In this document: one piece after another, positions 33,847 through 42,133 of the stretch
Numbering within the stretch: the first letter of the stretch is position 1
How the letters are laid out: each line of letters starts with the position of its first letter
Assembly: GCA_021648025.1 (NCBI GenBank)
Contig: JAKITO010000029.1
Location: 1-42,349 of the forward strand
Direction of reading: 5' to 3'
DNA from: Paracoccaceae bacterium
GTDB lineage: Bacteria > Pseudomonadota > Alphaproteobacteria > Rhodobacterales > Rhodobacteraceae
DNA length: 42,349 nucleotides
Position numbers and translations under genes: made by a program
The notes under the pieces: generated by a model
The model's database searches: none
What the model was told of the DNA's origin: nothing
What the model saw: only the letters and a program-made list of their open reading frames with translations

Positions 33847-34496
33847 CTGGGGGCCGCAGTGGTGCGCAGGTAAGGCAGAACCGTTTTAAAGTCGCCAAAC
33901 TTTGCCTTGGCGTCTTCGTCGCTGACGGTTGTTGGCACGATCACATCGTCGCCGACAGTCCAGTTCGCCGGGGTTGCCACGCCGTTGCCGTTGGCCATTT
34001 GCAACCCATCCAAAGCGCGCAGAACTTCGGCAAAGTTACGGCCCACATTCATCGGGTAAACCATCGACAGTTTCAGTTTCTTGTCCGGTCCGATGATGAA
34101 CACGGCCCGCACTGTGGCGCTGTCGGCGGGGGTGCGCCCGTCGGGCAAATACGCCTCGGCCGGCAGCATGTCGAAGGCTTTGGAAACGGCCAGATCTTCG
34201 TCGGCAATGATCGGGAAACCGGCGGGTGCGCCACTGGTTTTCTCGATGTCGCCTTTCCAGGCTTTGTGATCTTCCACGCCGTCAACCGACAGGCCAATCA
34301 CCTTGGTGGCGCGCTTTGCCCATTCATCGGCCAATTGCGCCACGGCGCCGAATTCGGTGGTGCAGACGGGGGTGAAATCCTTGGGGTGGGAAAACAGGAT
34401 GGCCCAGCTGTCGCCGATCCAGTCATGAAACTTGATGGTGCCCTGATCGGTTTCGGCGGTAAAGTTGGGGACGGTGTCATTGATGCGAAGTGCCAT
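33843..34496 (-). CDS. 1-Cys peroxiredoxin (Prx6 type)
   Basis: Thiol peroxidase that reduces hydrogen peroxide and organic peroxides, 217 residues. Peroxidatic Cys45 lies in HPKDFTPVCTTEFG; it is the only cysteine in the protein, so it is a true 1-Cys enzyme needing an external reductant. The C-terminal dimerisation extension (TPANWTVGDDVIVPTTVSDE) matches the Prx6 class. The ATG at 34496 follows a purine-rich segment. It is convergent with the GT25 gene (4-base overlap of stops) and divergent from the GT11 gene; no functional link to either is apparent. Confidence 0.93.
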   Translation of the reverse strand: MALRINDTVPNFTAETDQGTIKFHDWIGDSWAILFSHPKDFTPVCTTEFGAVAQLADEWAKRATKVIGLSVDGVEDHKAWKGDIEKTSGAPAGFPIIADEDLAVSKAFDMLPAEAYLPDGRTPADSATVRAVFIIGPDKKLKLSMVYPMNVGRNFAEVLRALDGLQMANGNGVATPANWTVGDDVIVPTTVSDEDAKAKFGDFKTVLPYLRTTAAPS

Positions 34497-34645
34497 TGGG
34501 TTCTCTTTCTTGGGTGGTGTTGCAGTCGTATTCGGAATATCGGATATATGATTGCAATGAGGCTATATTCCCACCCCTTGCGGCCATTTGTCCAGACTGA
34601 CAAGATGCCACGATTGTGGGGGCTGCCGGGGAAAGGGTTGCGCGG

Positions 34646-35491
34646 ATGATTATCACCCGACTGCATGGTCGTTTGGGCAACCAGATGTTCCAATTTGCCG
34701 CCGCAAGCGGGCTTGCCAAACGGCTGGGTACGCAGGTTGCCCTGGACCCGCGTAACGCGCAAAACCGGGGCGAGGGGGCGTTGACCGACGTGTTTGATCT
34801 GCCGGTCGCCAAGGACGCCGGGTTGCCCCCGGCCCGCCATCTTGCGCCGCTTCGATATCTGGTTTGGCGCCTGACCGGACAACGCCCGGTGTTTCGCCGT
34901 GAAAAGGGGCTTGGGTTCAATCCGGGCATCAACCGTTGGGGTGATGACAGTTATTTGCACGGGTATTGGCAATCCGAGCGGTATTTCTTGGATATTGCTG
35001 CTGATATTCGTCGGGCGTTCCGGTTTCCGGACTTCAGCACCCGGCAAAACGCCGATATGGCCGGGCGGATCGCACAGGGTGTATCGCTTTCCCTGCACGT
35101 TCGGAGGGGCGACTACCTGACACTGGGCGCGCATGTTTTGTGTGATCAGACGTATTATGAGGCGGCATTGCGTGCGGTCCTGGACGGGGTCGAGGGTACG
35201 CCGACCGTCTACGTCTTTTCCGATGACCCAGGCTGGGCCAAGGAAAACCTGCCGCTGCCCTGCAACAAGGTTGTGGTGGATTTCAACGGGCCGGGGGCGG
35301 ATTTTGAAGACATGCGGTTGATGTCATTGTGCCAGCACAACATCATCGCAAATTCGTCGTTCTCGTGGTGGGCGGCGTGGTTGAATGCGCATTCGGGCAA
35401 ACGGGTGGCTGGCCCGGCCAATTGGTTTGGCGATCCTAAACTGTCGAACCCGGATATCCTGCCGGAAAAGTGGCTGAAAATCCGGGTCTAA
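34646..35491 (+). CDS. Glycosyltransferase family 11 (alpha-1,2-fucosyltransferase-like)
   Basis: GT11 enzyme of 281 residues that would transfer fucose (or a related sugar) to galactose-type acceptors on a glycan. Motifs in order are GRLGNQMFQFAAASGLAKRL (8-27), YLHGYWQSERYF (103-114), the GDP-sugar-binding HVRRGDY (151-157), YVFSDD (189-194) and NSSFSWWAAWL (236-246). The ATG at 34646 directly precedes the conserved IITRLHGRLGNQ, so ten extra upstream residues from 34616 were left out. It is divergent from the peroxiredoxin gene. With the GT25 gene nearby it may decorate surface polysaccharide. Confidence 0.9.
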   Translation: MIITRLHGRLGNQMFQFAAASGLAKRLGTQVALDPRNAQNRGEGALTDVFDLPVAKDAGLPPARHLAPLRYLVWRLTGQRPVFRREKGLGFNPGINRWGDDSYLHGYWQSERYFLDIAADIRRAFRFPDFSTRQNADMAGRIAQGVSLSLHVRRGDYLTLGAHVLCDQTYYEAALRAVLDGVEGTPTVYVFSDDPGWAKENLPLPCNKVVVDFNGPGADFEDMRLMSLCQHNIIANSSFSWWAAWLNAHSGKRVAGPANWFGDPKLSNPDILPEKWLKIRV

Positions 35492-35537
35492 AGCGTGCCC
35501 GCGTTGAATACTTGAATCTGATCAAAGGCAACACGCT

Positions 35538-36191
35538 CTAAAATGGCGTTTTGGCCCGAAATTTCAGTGATTTACCGCTGTTCGGGTGTTTTATCCGCAG
35601 CTCTTCTGCATGCAGCATCATCCGGTCAAAATTCCGGGCCTCGCCGTCGGCATAAAGAGGGTCGCCAAGGATTGCATGGCCCAAGGCCATCATATGCACC
35701 CGAAGCTGATGGGTTCGCCCGGTTTTGGGGGTCAGCCGGACCCTTGTCGTATCCCCTTCGTAGCGCAGAACGCGCCAATCGGTCTGCGATGGTTTGCCGG
35801 TCTGGTGACAGATCATTTGGCGTGGTCGGTTGGGCCAGTCGACGATCAGGGGCAGATCAACACAACCGGTTTTCGGGCCCAATTGGCTGGTTAGGCGGGC
35901 CACATAAGATTTGCGCGCCGTGCGGGCCTGAAATTGCGCGTTCAGGTGGCGCTGGGCGTGGGGGGTCAGGGCAAACACCATCACGCCGGATGTATCCCGG
36001 TCCAGGCGGTGCACCAACAACGCGTGCGGAAACACCAGCAGGATCCTGGACATCAGGCAATCGGCCAGATGCGCCCCGCGCCCCGGTACGCTCAGCAGGC
36101 CTGCGGGTTTGTTTACGGCCAGAACCTCGGCATCGTCGTGCAGGAAATCCAAGGGGTCGTCGGGCGGGGTATATTCAGATGAAACGGGCAT
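35538..36191 (-). CDS. rluA: RluA-family pseudouridine synthase
   Basis: Isomerises uridine to pseudouridine in RNA. The 217 residues lack an S4 domain and match the RluA subgroup, which in E. coli modifies 23S rRNA position 746 and tRNA position 32. The catalytic motif HRLDRDTSG places the Asp at residue 64, as in E. coli RluA. Further markers are NKPAGLLSVPGRG (27-39), KTGRTHQLRVHMMALGHAIL and GDPLYADG near the C-terminus. It is convergent with the GT11 gene. Assignment to RluA over other members rests on short length and missing S4 domain. Confidence 0.88.
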   Translation of the reverse strand: MPVSSEYTPPDDPLDFLHDDAEVLAVNKPAGLLSVPGRGAHLADCLMSRILLVFPHALLVHRLDRDTSGVMVFALTPHAQRHLNAQFQARTARKSYVARLTSQLGPKTGCVDLPLIVDWPNRPRQMICHQTGKPSQTDWRVLRYEGDTTRVRLTPKTGRTHQLRVHMMALGHAILGDPLYADGEARNFDRMMLHAEELRIKHPNSGKSLKFRAKTPF

Positions 36192-36312
36192 GGGGGCTGC
36201 CTAGCGGTAAGGACGCACAGGGGCAAGTTCCCCGACGTCGGGCTTGCCTGTCTGGTCGCAGATGGCAAAACTGTCCTTGTTCGACAATGGGAACCATAAA
36301 GAGGACCAAGCC

Positions 36313-36723
36313 ATGCACCCCACCATCATAAGAATGCAGGAGGTTGTGGCCTTGGGCGATGATAGCCTGATTGCCGGTCTTCTGGCCGAAGACGTGCGGT
36401 TTCTGCCGCCGACCTATTACAAAACCTGGACCGGACGCGATGCGGTGGCGGCGGTATTGGGCCACGTCGGGCAGGTGTTCAGCGATTTTCGCTATCGCCG
36501 GGTGATGGGTGAAGGGCGGGACTGGGCGTTGGAATTTCAATGCAAGGTTGGTGATCTGGATGCAGTTGGCGTGGACCTGATCACGCTGGACGAGGCCGGG
36601 AAAATCGCGGTGTTCGAAGTGGTTATGCGGCCGCATAAGACCATCGGCGCCTTGCGCGAGGCGATGAATAAACGGGTGATGTCCGACCCGCGGTTTCTGA
36701 AATTCCGTGACGCACTTGGCTGA
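36313..36723 (+). CDS. NTF2-like (SnoaL-type) protein of unknown function
   Basis: Small alpha+beta barrel protein, 136 residues. The pattern of N-terminal helices, FLPPTYYKTWTGRDAVAAVL and a curved sheet ending with GKIAVFEVVMRPHKTI is typical of the NTF2-like superfamily, which holds enzymes and binding proteins of very different roles. I start it at the ATG at 36313, since GAGGA lies seven bases upstream; a reading from 36244 would add 23 unconserved residues. It lies 3 bases before the SGNH hydrolase gene, so the pair is probably cotranscribed. Function cannot be predicted. Confidence 0.75.
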   Translation: MHPTIIRMQEVVALGDDSLIAGLLAEDVRFLPPTYYKTWTGRDAVAAVLGHVGQVFSDFRYRRVMGEGRDWALEFQCKVGDLDAVGVDLITLDEAGKIAVFEVVMRPHKTIGALREAMNKRVMSDPRFLKFRDALG

Positions 36724-36726
36724 ACA

Positions 36727-37455
36727 TTGATTCCGTTGGATGTTTTGGCGCGCCCGGTATTGCTGCCTGTGTTGTTGACCCAAGGCAGGGCCGTGCGCCG
36801 CAAGGCGTTGATATTGCCGGAACCCGGCGGCCCGCGTTCCGGCCAGACCGGCACCGGCCCGGCCTTGAGGGTGTTGATTGCCGGGGACAGTTCCGCCGCC
36901 GGGGTGGGCGCAAAAACCCAGAACGACGCCCTTGCCGGGCAGGTGGCGGCGGCCTTGGCACCGGACTTTGCAGTTGATTGGCGACTGGTGGCCGAAACCG
37001 GGGCCTCGACCGCGACGATGCATGCAACATTGAGCCAGATGAACCCCGAGCGGTTTGATGTTGCCATTCTGGCCCTTGGGGTCAACGATGTGACGGGTGC
37101 TGTGACACGGCGGCGCTGGATTGCCCGGCAATCCGGGTTGCACCGCATGTTGCAGGGTCGGTTTGGAGTTCAACGTATCTATGCCTCGGGGTTGCCGCCG
37201 ATGGGTCTGTTTCCGCTATTGCCTCAGCCGTTACGCTGGATATTGGGCGCGCAGGCGACCCGTTTGGACAAGGCTCTGGCCGGGATCGCCGCGCGTGACG
37301 AGGTGGTGCATCACATACCTTTCGATTTGCCACATGAGGCGCGGTATTTTGCCGAAGACGGCTATCATCCCAGCCCGCCGGCCTATGCGCTTTGGGCGGG
37401 TGTTCTGGCTGGTTTGATCCGCCGCGATCACCCCCGTGGCATTTCAACCAACTGA
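36727..37455 (+). CDS. SGNH/GDSL-type hydrolase
   Basis: Esterase/lipase-like hydrolase of 242 residues. Block I GDSSAAGVG has the nucleophile Ser55 (residues 53-61), block III is GVND (118-121), and block V DGYHPS has Asp211 and His214, completing the catalytic set. A hydrophobic stretch near residues 5-18 may be a membrane anchor or uncleaved signal. The start codon is TTG at 36727, 3 bases after the upstream stop; no ATG nearby keeps the N-terminal region, so the start is somewhat uncertain. Substrate may be an acyl or acetyl ester, for example on a glycan or lipid. Confidence 0.82.
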   Translation: MIPLDVLARPVLLPVLLTQGRAVRRKALILPEPGGPRSGQTGTGPALRVLIAGDSSAAGVGAKTQNDALAGQVAAALAPDFAVDWRLVAETGASTATMHATLSQMNPERFDVAILALGVNDVTGAVTRRRWIARQSGLHRMLQGRFGVQRIYASGLPPMGLFPLLPQPLRWILGAQATRLDKALAGIAARDEVVHHIPFDLPHEARYFAEDGYHPSPPAYALWAGVLAGLIRRDHPRGISTN

Positions 37456-37511
37456 GGGTATAATCCGGTGAGACCTGCCATTTTGCCCCACGGAAATGAG
37501 AGAGATTTGAG

Positions 37512-39062
37512 ATGACCTATTTCGCACGCCTTTGTTGCACGACCGCGCTTGCTCTGACTTTGATCCCGCGCGTTGGCATGGCCGGTGTCACGGCTGATGA
37601 TGTCTGGCGCAATCAAAAGGATTTAATGGCGACATTGGGCGGAGATTTTGTAGCCTCTGTAAGGCGTAGCGAAAATACGCTGACGATCTCGGACACGTCG
37701 TTTGCCTTTGGGATGCCTTTTGGTCTTGGGGGTGTCAAAATTACCTTACCGACCCGCGATCTGGTGGAAAATGGCGATGGCACAGTTGCCGTGATTTACC
37801 CCGAGCCGATTACGATCGGGGTTGCTGTGGATATTACCGGCAAAGGGTTATTTTCCACCAATATTGAATTTGAGACGGAAGGCTATGAAACAGTGGCGTC
37901 GGGTGAGGCGAATGATGTGACTTATACCTGGTCGCTTGATCGGATGGACATGCGCATCGTTGATCTTGAAAGTGATTTCGAAGGCGACTCTGGTCAGAAG
38001 ATGAAGGACCTTAAGCTTACCGGAGACGGCAGCTTTTACGACATGACCGGTGTTGCGAGGGTTAAGGTCGGTAGTATGGTTGAGATTCAAAACAGCTATA
38101 CCACCGGCCGCCAGGAGATCCGAATTGCTGGTGAGCTTGCAAGTGATCGGTTCAATCAGGTGTCTGGGGCAAAAGGTGCGAATTTGAATTCCACACTGGT
38201 TTTGCCACGTAACGGCATGGAGATTCTGAATCTGGCGGCTGCGGTGCAGGACGGTCTGACGTTTGAGGCGACGTTGGTGACGAAAGGGCAGCATACCAGC
38301 CAGATCAACGAAAGCGGTGGTGTGGTGACAGGTGATCAGACCACCCGCACGAAAGAACAATCGTTCAATTACGGGCTGGACCGGGCGGGTCTTCGGTTAA
38401 AAGGCACTGTGGTCGACGCCGAAGTCGACATGAAGTCAAGCAAGGAACTGCCTTTCCCGCTGCAGTTTTCTGTTGATGAGGTCAGCGCCAATGTTGTTTT
38501 GCCGCTGTTTGAATCCACCGGGTTGCAGGATTTCACCTTTGCCGTTTTTCTTGAGGGCCTTGAGGCGGCAGATGACCTTTGGGCATTGTTTGATCCGCAG
38601 GAAAAACTGCCACGCGAGTCGGCGAATGTGACAGCCGACTTTACTGGTAAAGTCCTGAATAAAGTCAACTGGCTGGACTTTATGACCGTTAGGGCGATCT
38701 TTGATAAAGGTGAGGTGCCGATTGAAATACATGAGGTTACTTTGGGTGGTTTGCTGCTGGAAGTGGCCGGGGCCAAGCTGAGCGGGACAGGCTTGGCGAG
38801 GTTTGATAACTCGGAGCTGGAAAGTCGCGGCGGGATGCCGACACCCAGTGGCGTGGTTGACCTTGTGCTAAGCGGTGGCAATGGCCTGCTGGACAATCTG
38901 GTGGCGATGGGGCTGTTGTCGGATCAGGATGCCACCGGCGCGCGGATGGCGGTTGCGGTGTTTTCCCGACCCGACCCGGACGCTGGCAAGGATGTTCTGA
39001 AATCCCGGCTGGAAATGACCGAAGAAGGGCATATTCTGGCCAACGGGCAGCGCATTCAGTAG
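37512..39062 (+). CDS. DUF2125 domain-containing exported protein
   Basis: A 516-residue protein with a signal peptide (MTYFARLCCTTALALTLIPR, cleavage near GMAG about residue 24), so periplasmic or outer-membrane facing. The body has many amphipathic beta-type repeats (for example GGVKITLPTRDLVENGDGTV and LKLTGDGSFYDMTGVARV) and matches the DUF2125 proteins seen in Rhodobacteraceae. Function is unknown. Beta-rich repeats suggest a scaffold or lipid-binding fold, which is only an impression. It follows the SGNH gene by 56 bases and is convergent with dnaE2, whose stop is 21 bases past its own. Confidence 0.8.
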   Translation: MTYFARLCCTTALALTLIPRVGMAGVTADDVWRNQKDLMATLGGDFVASVRRSENTLTISDTSFAFGMPFGLGGVKITLPTRDLVENGDGTVAVIYPEPITIGVAVDITGKGLFSTNIEFETEGYETVASGEANDVTYTWSLDRMDMRIVDLESDFEGDSGQKMKDLKLTGDGSFYDMTGVARVKVGSMVEIQNSYTTGRQEIRIAGELASDRFNQVSGAKGANLNSTLVLPRNGMEILNLAAAVQDGLTFEATLVTKGQHTSQINESGGVVTGDQTTRTKEQSFNYGLDRAGLRLKGTVVDAEVDMKSSKELPFPLQFSVDEVSANVVLPLFESTGLQDFTFAVFLEGLEAADDLWALFDPQEKLPRESANVTADFTGKVLNKVNWLDFMTVRAIFDKGEVPIEIHEVTLGGLLLEVAGAKLSGTGLARFDNSELESRGGMPTPSGVVDLVLSGGNGLLDNLVAMGLLSDQDATGARMAVAVFSRPDPDAGKDVLKSRLEMTEEGHILANGQRIQ

Positions 39063-39083
39063 GGGCCGGCTCAGGCCCAGACT

Positions 39084-41984
39084 TCAGCGGCGAAGATCGC
39101 CTTTTCGCGGCGTCAACCGGTCGCGCAACAGACCTACGGGGTGCGCCTTCAGGCTCAGGCGCATGGCGACGTAATCCTCGATCACCTCTTCGCCGATGTG
39201 CATCTTGGGCAGGTGGGCGGCCGGTTCGTCGATTGCCTCGCCTTCCAGGTTGCGGGCAAACAGCGGTAAGGGCTGTGCGCTGGCGATGGCTTTGGCCTGC
39301 CACAGGGCCTCGCGTCGGTTCAGGTCAAGGGCGGCAAACACATCCGCCTCGGCCAGCCGTTCGATCACCGCCGGGCCAAGCCCGGCGCGCCGCCAGACAT
39401 CATCGACCGCCGTATAGCCATTGCCACGCGCCGCCGTGAGCCAGGCGGCGTCGTCTTCGCGCAGGCCTTTGATCTGACGAAAGCCAAGGCGAAGCGCCAA
39501 CCCGCCACGCCCGTCCGGTTCCATGGTATTGTCCCAATAGCTGGCGTTGACGCAGATCGGGCGCACGGTGACCTGATGCGCGCGCGCGTCCCGGACAATC
39601 TGGGCCGGGGCGTAGAACCCCATGGGTTGGGAATTGAGCAAGGCACAGGCAAAGATGCCCGGGTGGTGGCATTTGATCCAGGACGAGGCATAGACCAGCA
39701 GGGCGAACGAGGCCGCGTGGCTTTCGGGGAAGCCGTAAGAGCCGAAGCCTTCGATCTGGGAAAAGCAGCGTTCGGAGAACTCTTTGTCATAACCCTTTTT
39801 GGCCATGCCACGCAGGAACAGGGCGCGAAATTTGCTGACTGATCCGTGTTTCTTGAAGGTGGCGAGCGAACGGCGCAAACGGTCGGCCTGATCCGGGGTA
39901 AAGCCTGCGCCGATGATGGCGATCTGCATGGCCTGTTCCTGAAACAACGGCACGCCGAGGGTTTTGCCCAGGACTTCGCCAAGTTCGTCCGAGGGGAAGC
40001 TGATCTTTTCTTCGCCATTGCGGCGTCGGATAAACGGGTGGACCATGTCGCCCTGAATCGGGCCGGGCCGGATAATCGCCACTTCGATCACCAGATCATA
40101 GAAGTTGCGCGGGCGCATGCGCGGCAGGAAATTCATCTGGGCGCGGCTTTCGAGCTGAAATACACCGATGCTGTCGGCGCGGCACAGCATGTCGTAAACA
40201 ACCGGGTCTTCGGGCGGCAGGGTGGCCAATGTGTGGGTGGTCTGATGGTGCTGGGCGATCAGGTCAAACGCCTTGCGGATACAGGTGAGCATACCAAGCG
40301 ACAGCACGTCCACCTTGAGGATACCAAGGGTGTCGATGTCGTCCTTGTCCCAACAGATGACGGTGCGACCTTCCATCGTGGCATTTTCGATCGGCACAAG
40401 TTCGTCCAGCCGCCCGTCGGTGATGATAAAGCCGCCAACGTGTTGCGACAGGTGGCGGGGAAAGCCGATGATTTCATGGACCAGTTGCATGGTCTGGTTC
40501 AACCGGCGGTCGGTGGGGTCAAGACCGATCTCGGTCATGCGCTGGGCCTCCAGCCCTTTGGAGCTGAAGAAACCCCAAAGCTGCGAAGATAGCGCACTGA
40601 TGGTGTCTTCGGTCAGGCCCATGGCGCGGCCCACCTCGCGAATGGCGCGTTTGCCGCGATAATGCACCACGGTGGCGCACAGGCCGGCCCGGTGGCGGCC
40701 ATAGCGTTCATAGATGTGTTGGATCACCTCTTCGCGGCGTTCATGTTCGAAATCGACGTCGATGTCGGGGGGGTCATCGCGGGCCTCACTGACAAAGCGT
40801 TCGAATACCATGGCGCCGATTTCCGGACTTACGCTGGTGACGCCAAGGCAATAACAGACCACCGAATTGGCCGCGGACCCGCGCCCCTGACAAAGGATGT
40901 TACGCTTGCGGGCAAAGTCGACGATATCGCGCACGGTCAGAAAGTATGGTTCGTATTTCAGCTTGCCGATCAGTTCCAACTCATGACGTAACATTTTGTG
41001 CACCCGTTCGGGCGCGCCCGAAGGATAGCGCCAGTTCAGCCCTTCATGCGCCAACCGATGCAGCCGCTCTGATGGGGTTTCGCCCTCGCCTGCCTCACTG
41101 GGGTATTCATAGCGCAGCTCATTCAGCGAGAATGTCAGGCGTTGGCCAAGGGATGCCGCACGGTCCACCGCCGCCTCATGCCCGACAAACAGGCGGCGCA
41201 TTTCGGGTTCGCTGCGCAGCCGGGCCTCGCCATTGGTCAGGGCATCGGTGCCCAGATTGTCGACCTTGCGGTGCAGGCGGATGGCGCAAAGAACATCCGC
41301 CAGCCTGCGCCGGCCCCCGTGGTGCATCCGTGGCGCCGCACTGGCCAGGGTGGAAAGCCCCATGTCTTTGGCCATCTGTTCCAGCGCCTCAAACCGGGCC
41401 CGGTCGCGTCCGTCATAGCGCGGGGTCAGCAAAAGGTGCATGTTCGTGCCAAAACGGCGCGTCAACCGGCGCGCATGCGGCAGCCACCCGTTCGCGCCGG
41501 GCCGGGAGGGGGGCGTTTGTGGCCAGAGCAGAAGGTGGAGGCCGTCCGGTCGGCCCATCAGATCGGCGATTTGCAGGTCGCAACGGCCCTTTTGTGCCCT
41601 GAGCCGGCCGGTCGAGAGGATGCGGCACAGGTTGCCCCAGCCCGTACGGTTCAGCGGCAGGACGGTGATTGGCGGGGCATCGGTAAAGATCAGCCTGGCC
41701 CCCGGGATAAGGCGCGGCGAAGTGCCGAGCATCAAAGTGGACGGAATTTCAGGGTGGAGTGGGCCGATGGGGGCATTGGCCGCGTCCCAGTTACGGCGTT
41801 CCCGCAGTTCGCGGGCTATTGCGCGGGCCTCGGTGTGGGCACGCACGATGCCGGCGACGGAATTGTCGTCGGTTATGGCAATCGCGGGCAGGTTCAGCCT
41901 GGCCGCACGCTTCATATACTCCTCGGGGTGAGAGGCCCCGGTGAGAAAGGTGAAGTTGGAAGTGATCGATAGTTCGGTATACAT
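39084..41984 (-). CDS. dnaE2: Error-prone DNA polymerase DnaE2, lacking the usual C-terminal part
   Basis: C-family DNA polymerase used in SOS mutagenesis with ImuA and ImuB. The PHP domain opens with ELSITSNFTFLTGASHPEE. The polymerase core has GRGSAANSVVCYCLG (about 367-381), catalytic PDIDVDF (406-412) and the third acidic segment ILKVDVLSLGML. The helix-hairpin-helix region follows with DDVWRRAGLGPAVIERLAEA. At 966 residues it is roughly 100 shorter than typical DnaE2: it stops shortly after LKAHPVGLLRDRL, where the OB-fold domain normally begins. The catalytic core is complete, so activity may persist with altered binding. imuA and imuB are not next to it in this window. A LexA-type box lies 17 bases upstream. 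Confidence 0.9.
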   Translation of the reverse strand: MYTELSITSNFTFLTGASHPEEYMKRAARLNLPAIAITDDNSVAGIVRAHTEARAIARELRERRNWDAANAPIGPLHPEIPSTLMLGTSPRLIPGARLIFTDAPPITVLPLNRTGWGNLCRILSTGRLRAQKGRCDLQIADLMGRPDGLHLLLWPQTPPSRPGANGWLPHARRLTRRFGTNMHLLLTPRYDGRDRARFEALEQMAKDMGLSTLASAAPRMHHGGRRRLADVLCAIRLHRKVDNLGTDALTNGEARLRSEPEMRRLFVGHEAAVDRAASLGQRLTFSLNELRYEYPSEAGEGETPSERLHRLAHEGLNWRYPSGAPERVHKMLRHELELIGKLKYEPYFLTVRDIVDFARKRNILCQGRGSAANSVVCYCLGVTSVSPEIGAMVFERFVSEARDDPPDIDVDFEHERREEVIQHIYERYGRHRAGLCATVVHYRGKRAIREVGRAMGLTEDTISALSSQLWGFFSSKGLEAQRMTEIGLDPTDRRLNQTMQLVHEIIGFPRHLSQHVGGFIITDGRLDELVPIENATMEGRTVICWDKDDIDTLGILKVDVLSLGMLTCIRKAFDLIAQHHQTTHTLATLPPEDPVVYDMLCRADSIGVFQLESRAQMNFLPRMRPRNFYDLVIEVAIIRPGPIQGDMVHPFIRRRNGEEKISFPSDELGEVLGKTLGVPLFQEQAMQIAIIGAGFTPDQADRLRRSLATFKKHGSVSKFRALFLRGMAKKGYDKEFSERCFSQIEGFGSYGFPESHAASFALLVYASSWIKCHHPGIFACALLNSQPMGFYAPAQIVRDARAHQVTVRPICVNASYWDNTMEPDGRGGLALRLGFRQIKGLREDDAAWLTAARGNGYTAVDDVWRRAGLGPAVIERLAEADVFAALDLNRREALWQAKAIASAQPLPLFARNLEGEAIDEPAAHLPKMHIGEEVIEDYVAMRLSLKAHPVGLLRDRLTPRKGDLRR

Positions 41985-42000
41985 CGCCGGTGAGGTTTAT

Positions 42001-42029
42001 ATTCACCTTTTGTTCTAGCAGTCTGTCAA
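42001..42029 (-). promoter_or_regulatory. Candidate LexA (SOS) box and -35 of dnaE2
   Basis: On the minus strand, GAAC-N7-GAAT (42015-42001) matches the alphaproteobacterial LexA site GAAC-N7-GAAC at seven of eight fixed bases. It lies 17 bases before the dnaE2 ATG. TTGACA (42029-42024) lies just upstream of it, so LexA would sit over the promoter. No good -10 was found at the ideal spacing. Confidence 0.5.
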
Positions 42030-42049
42030 GGTTAGGGCAATTGCTTGAT

Positions 42050-42133
42050 GTCGCAGTTTATCAATCTGATCATGCCCCTGCGGTGGAAGGGTGGTTCGAA
42101 CGAGAACACCACCGGATTGCTACGCCAGTTCAT
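42050..42133 (+). pseudogene. IS30-family transposase remnant
   Basis: The plus strand from 42084 encodes WKGGSNENTTGLLRQF, a match to the IS30 C-terminal motif PWQRGSNENTNGLLRQ. Just upstream, in another frame, SDHAP resembles the preceding DPHAP/DPHSP, so a frameshift lies near 42080. Only about 28 codons remain. The fragment stops where the IS5-like end begins, suggesting that a decayed IS30 copy was later hit by a second element. Confidence 0.6.

Noticed and set aside
35492..35537. Inverted repeat AGCGTG/CACGCT between the GT11 and rluA genes
   Set aside because: The arms are short with about 30 bases between them and no T tract, so it is not convincing as a bidirectional terminator.
39846..40592. 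Plus-strand reading frame opposite dnaE2
   Set aside because: Antisense to the polymerase core motifs; no start signal and no recognisable family.
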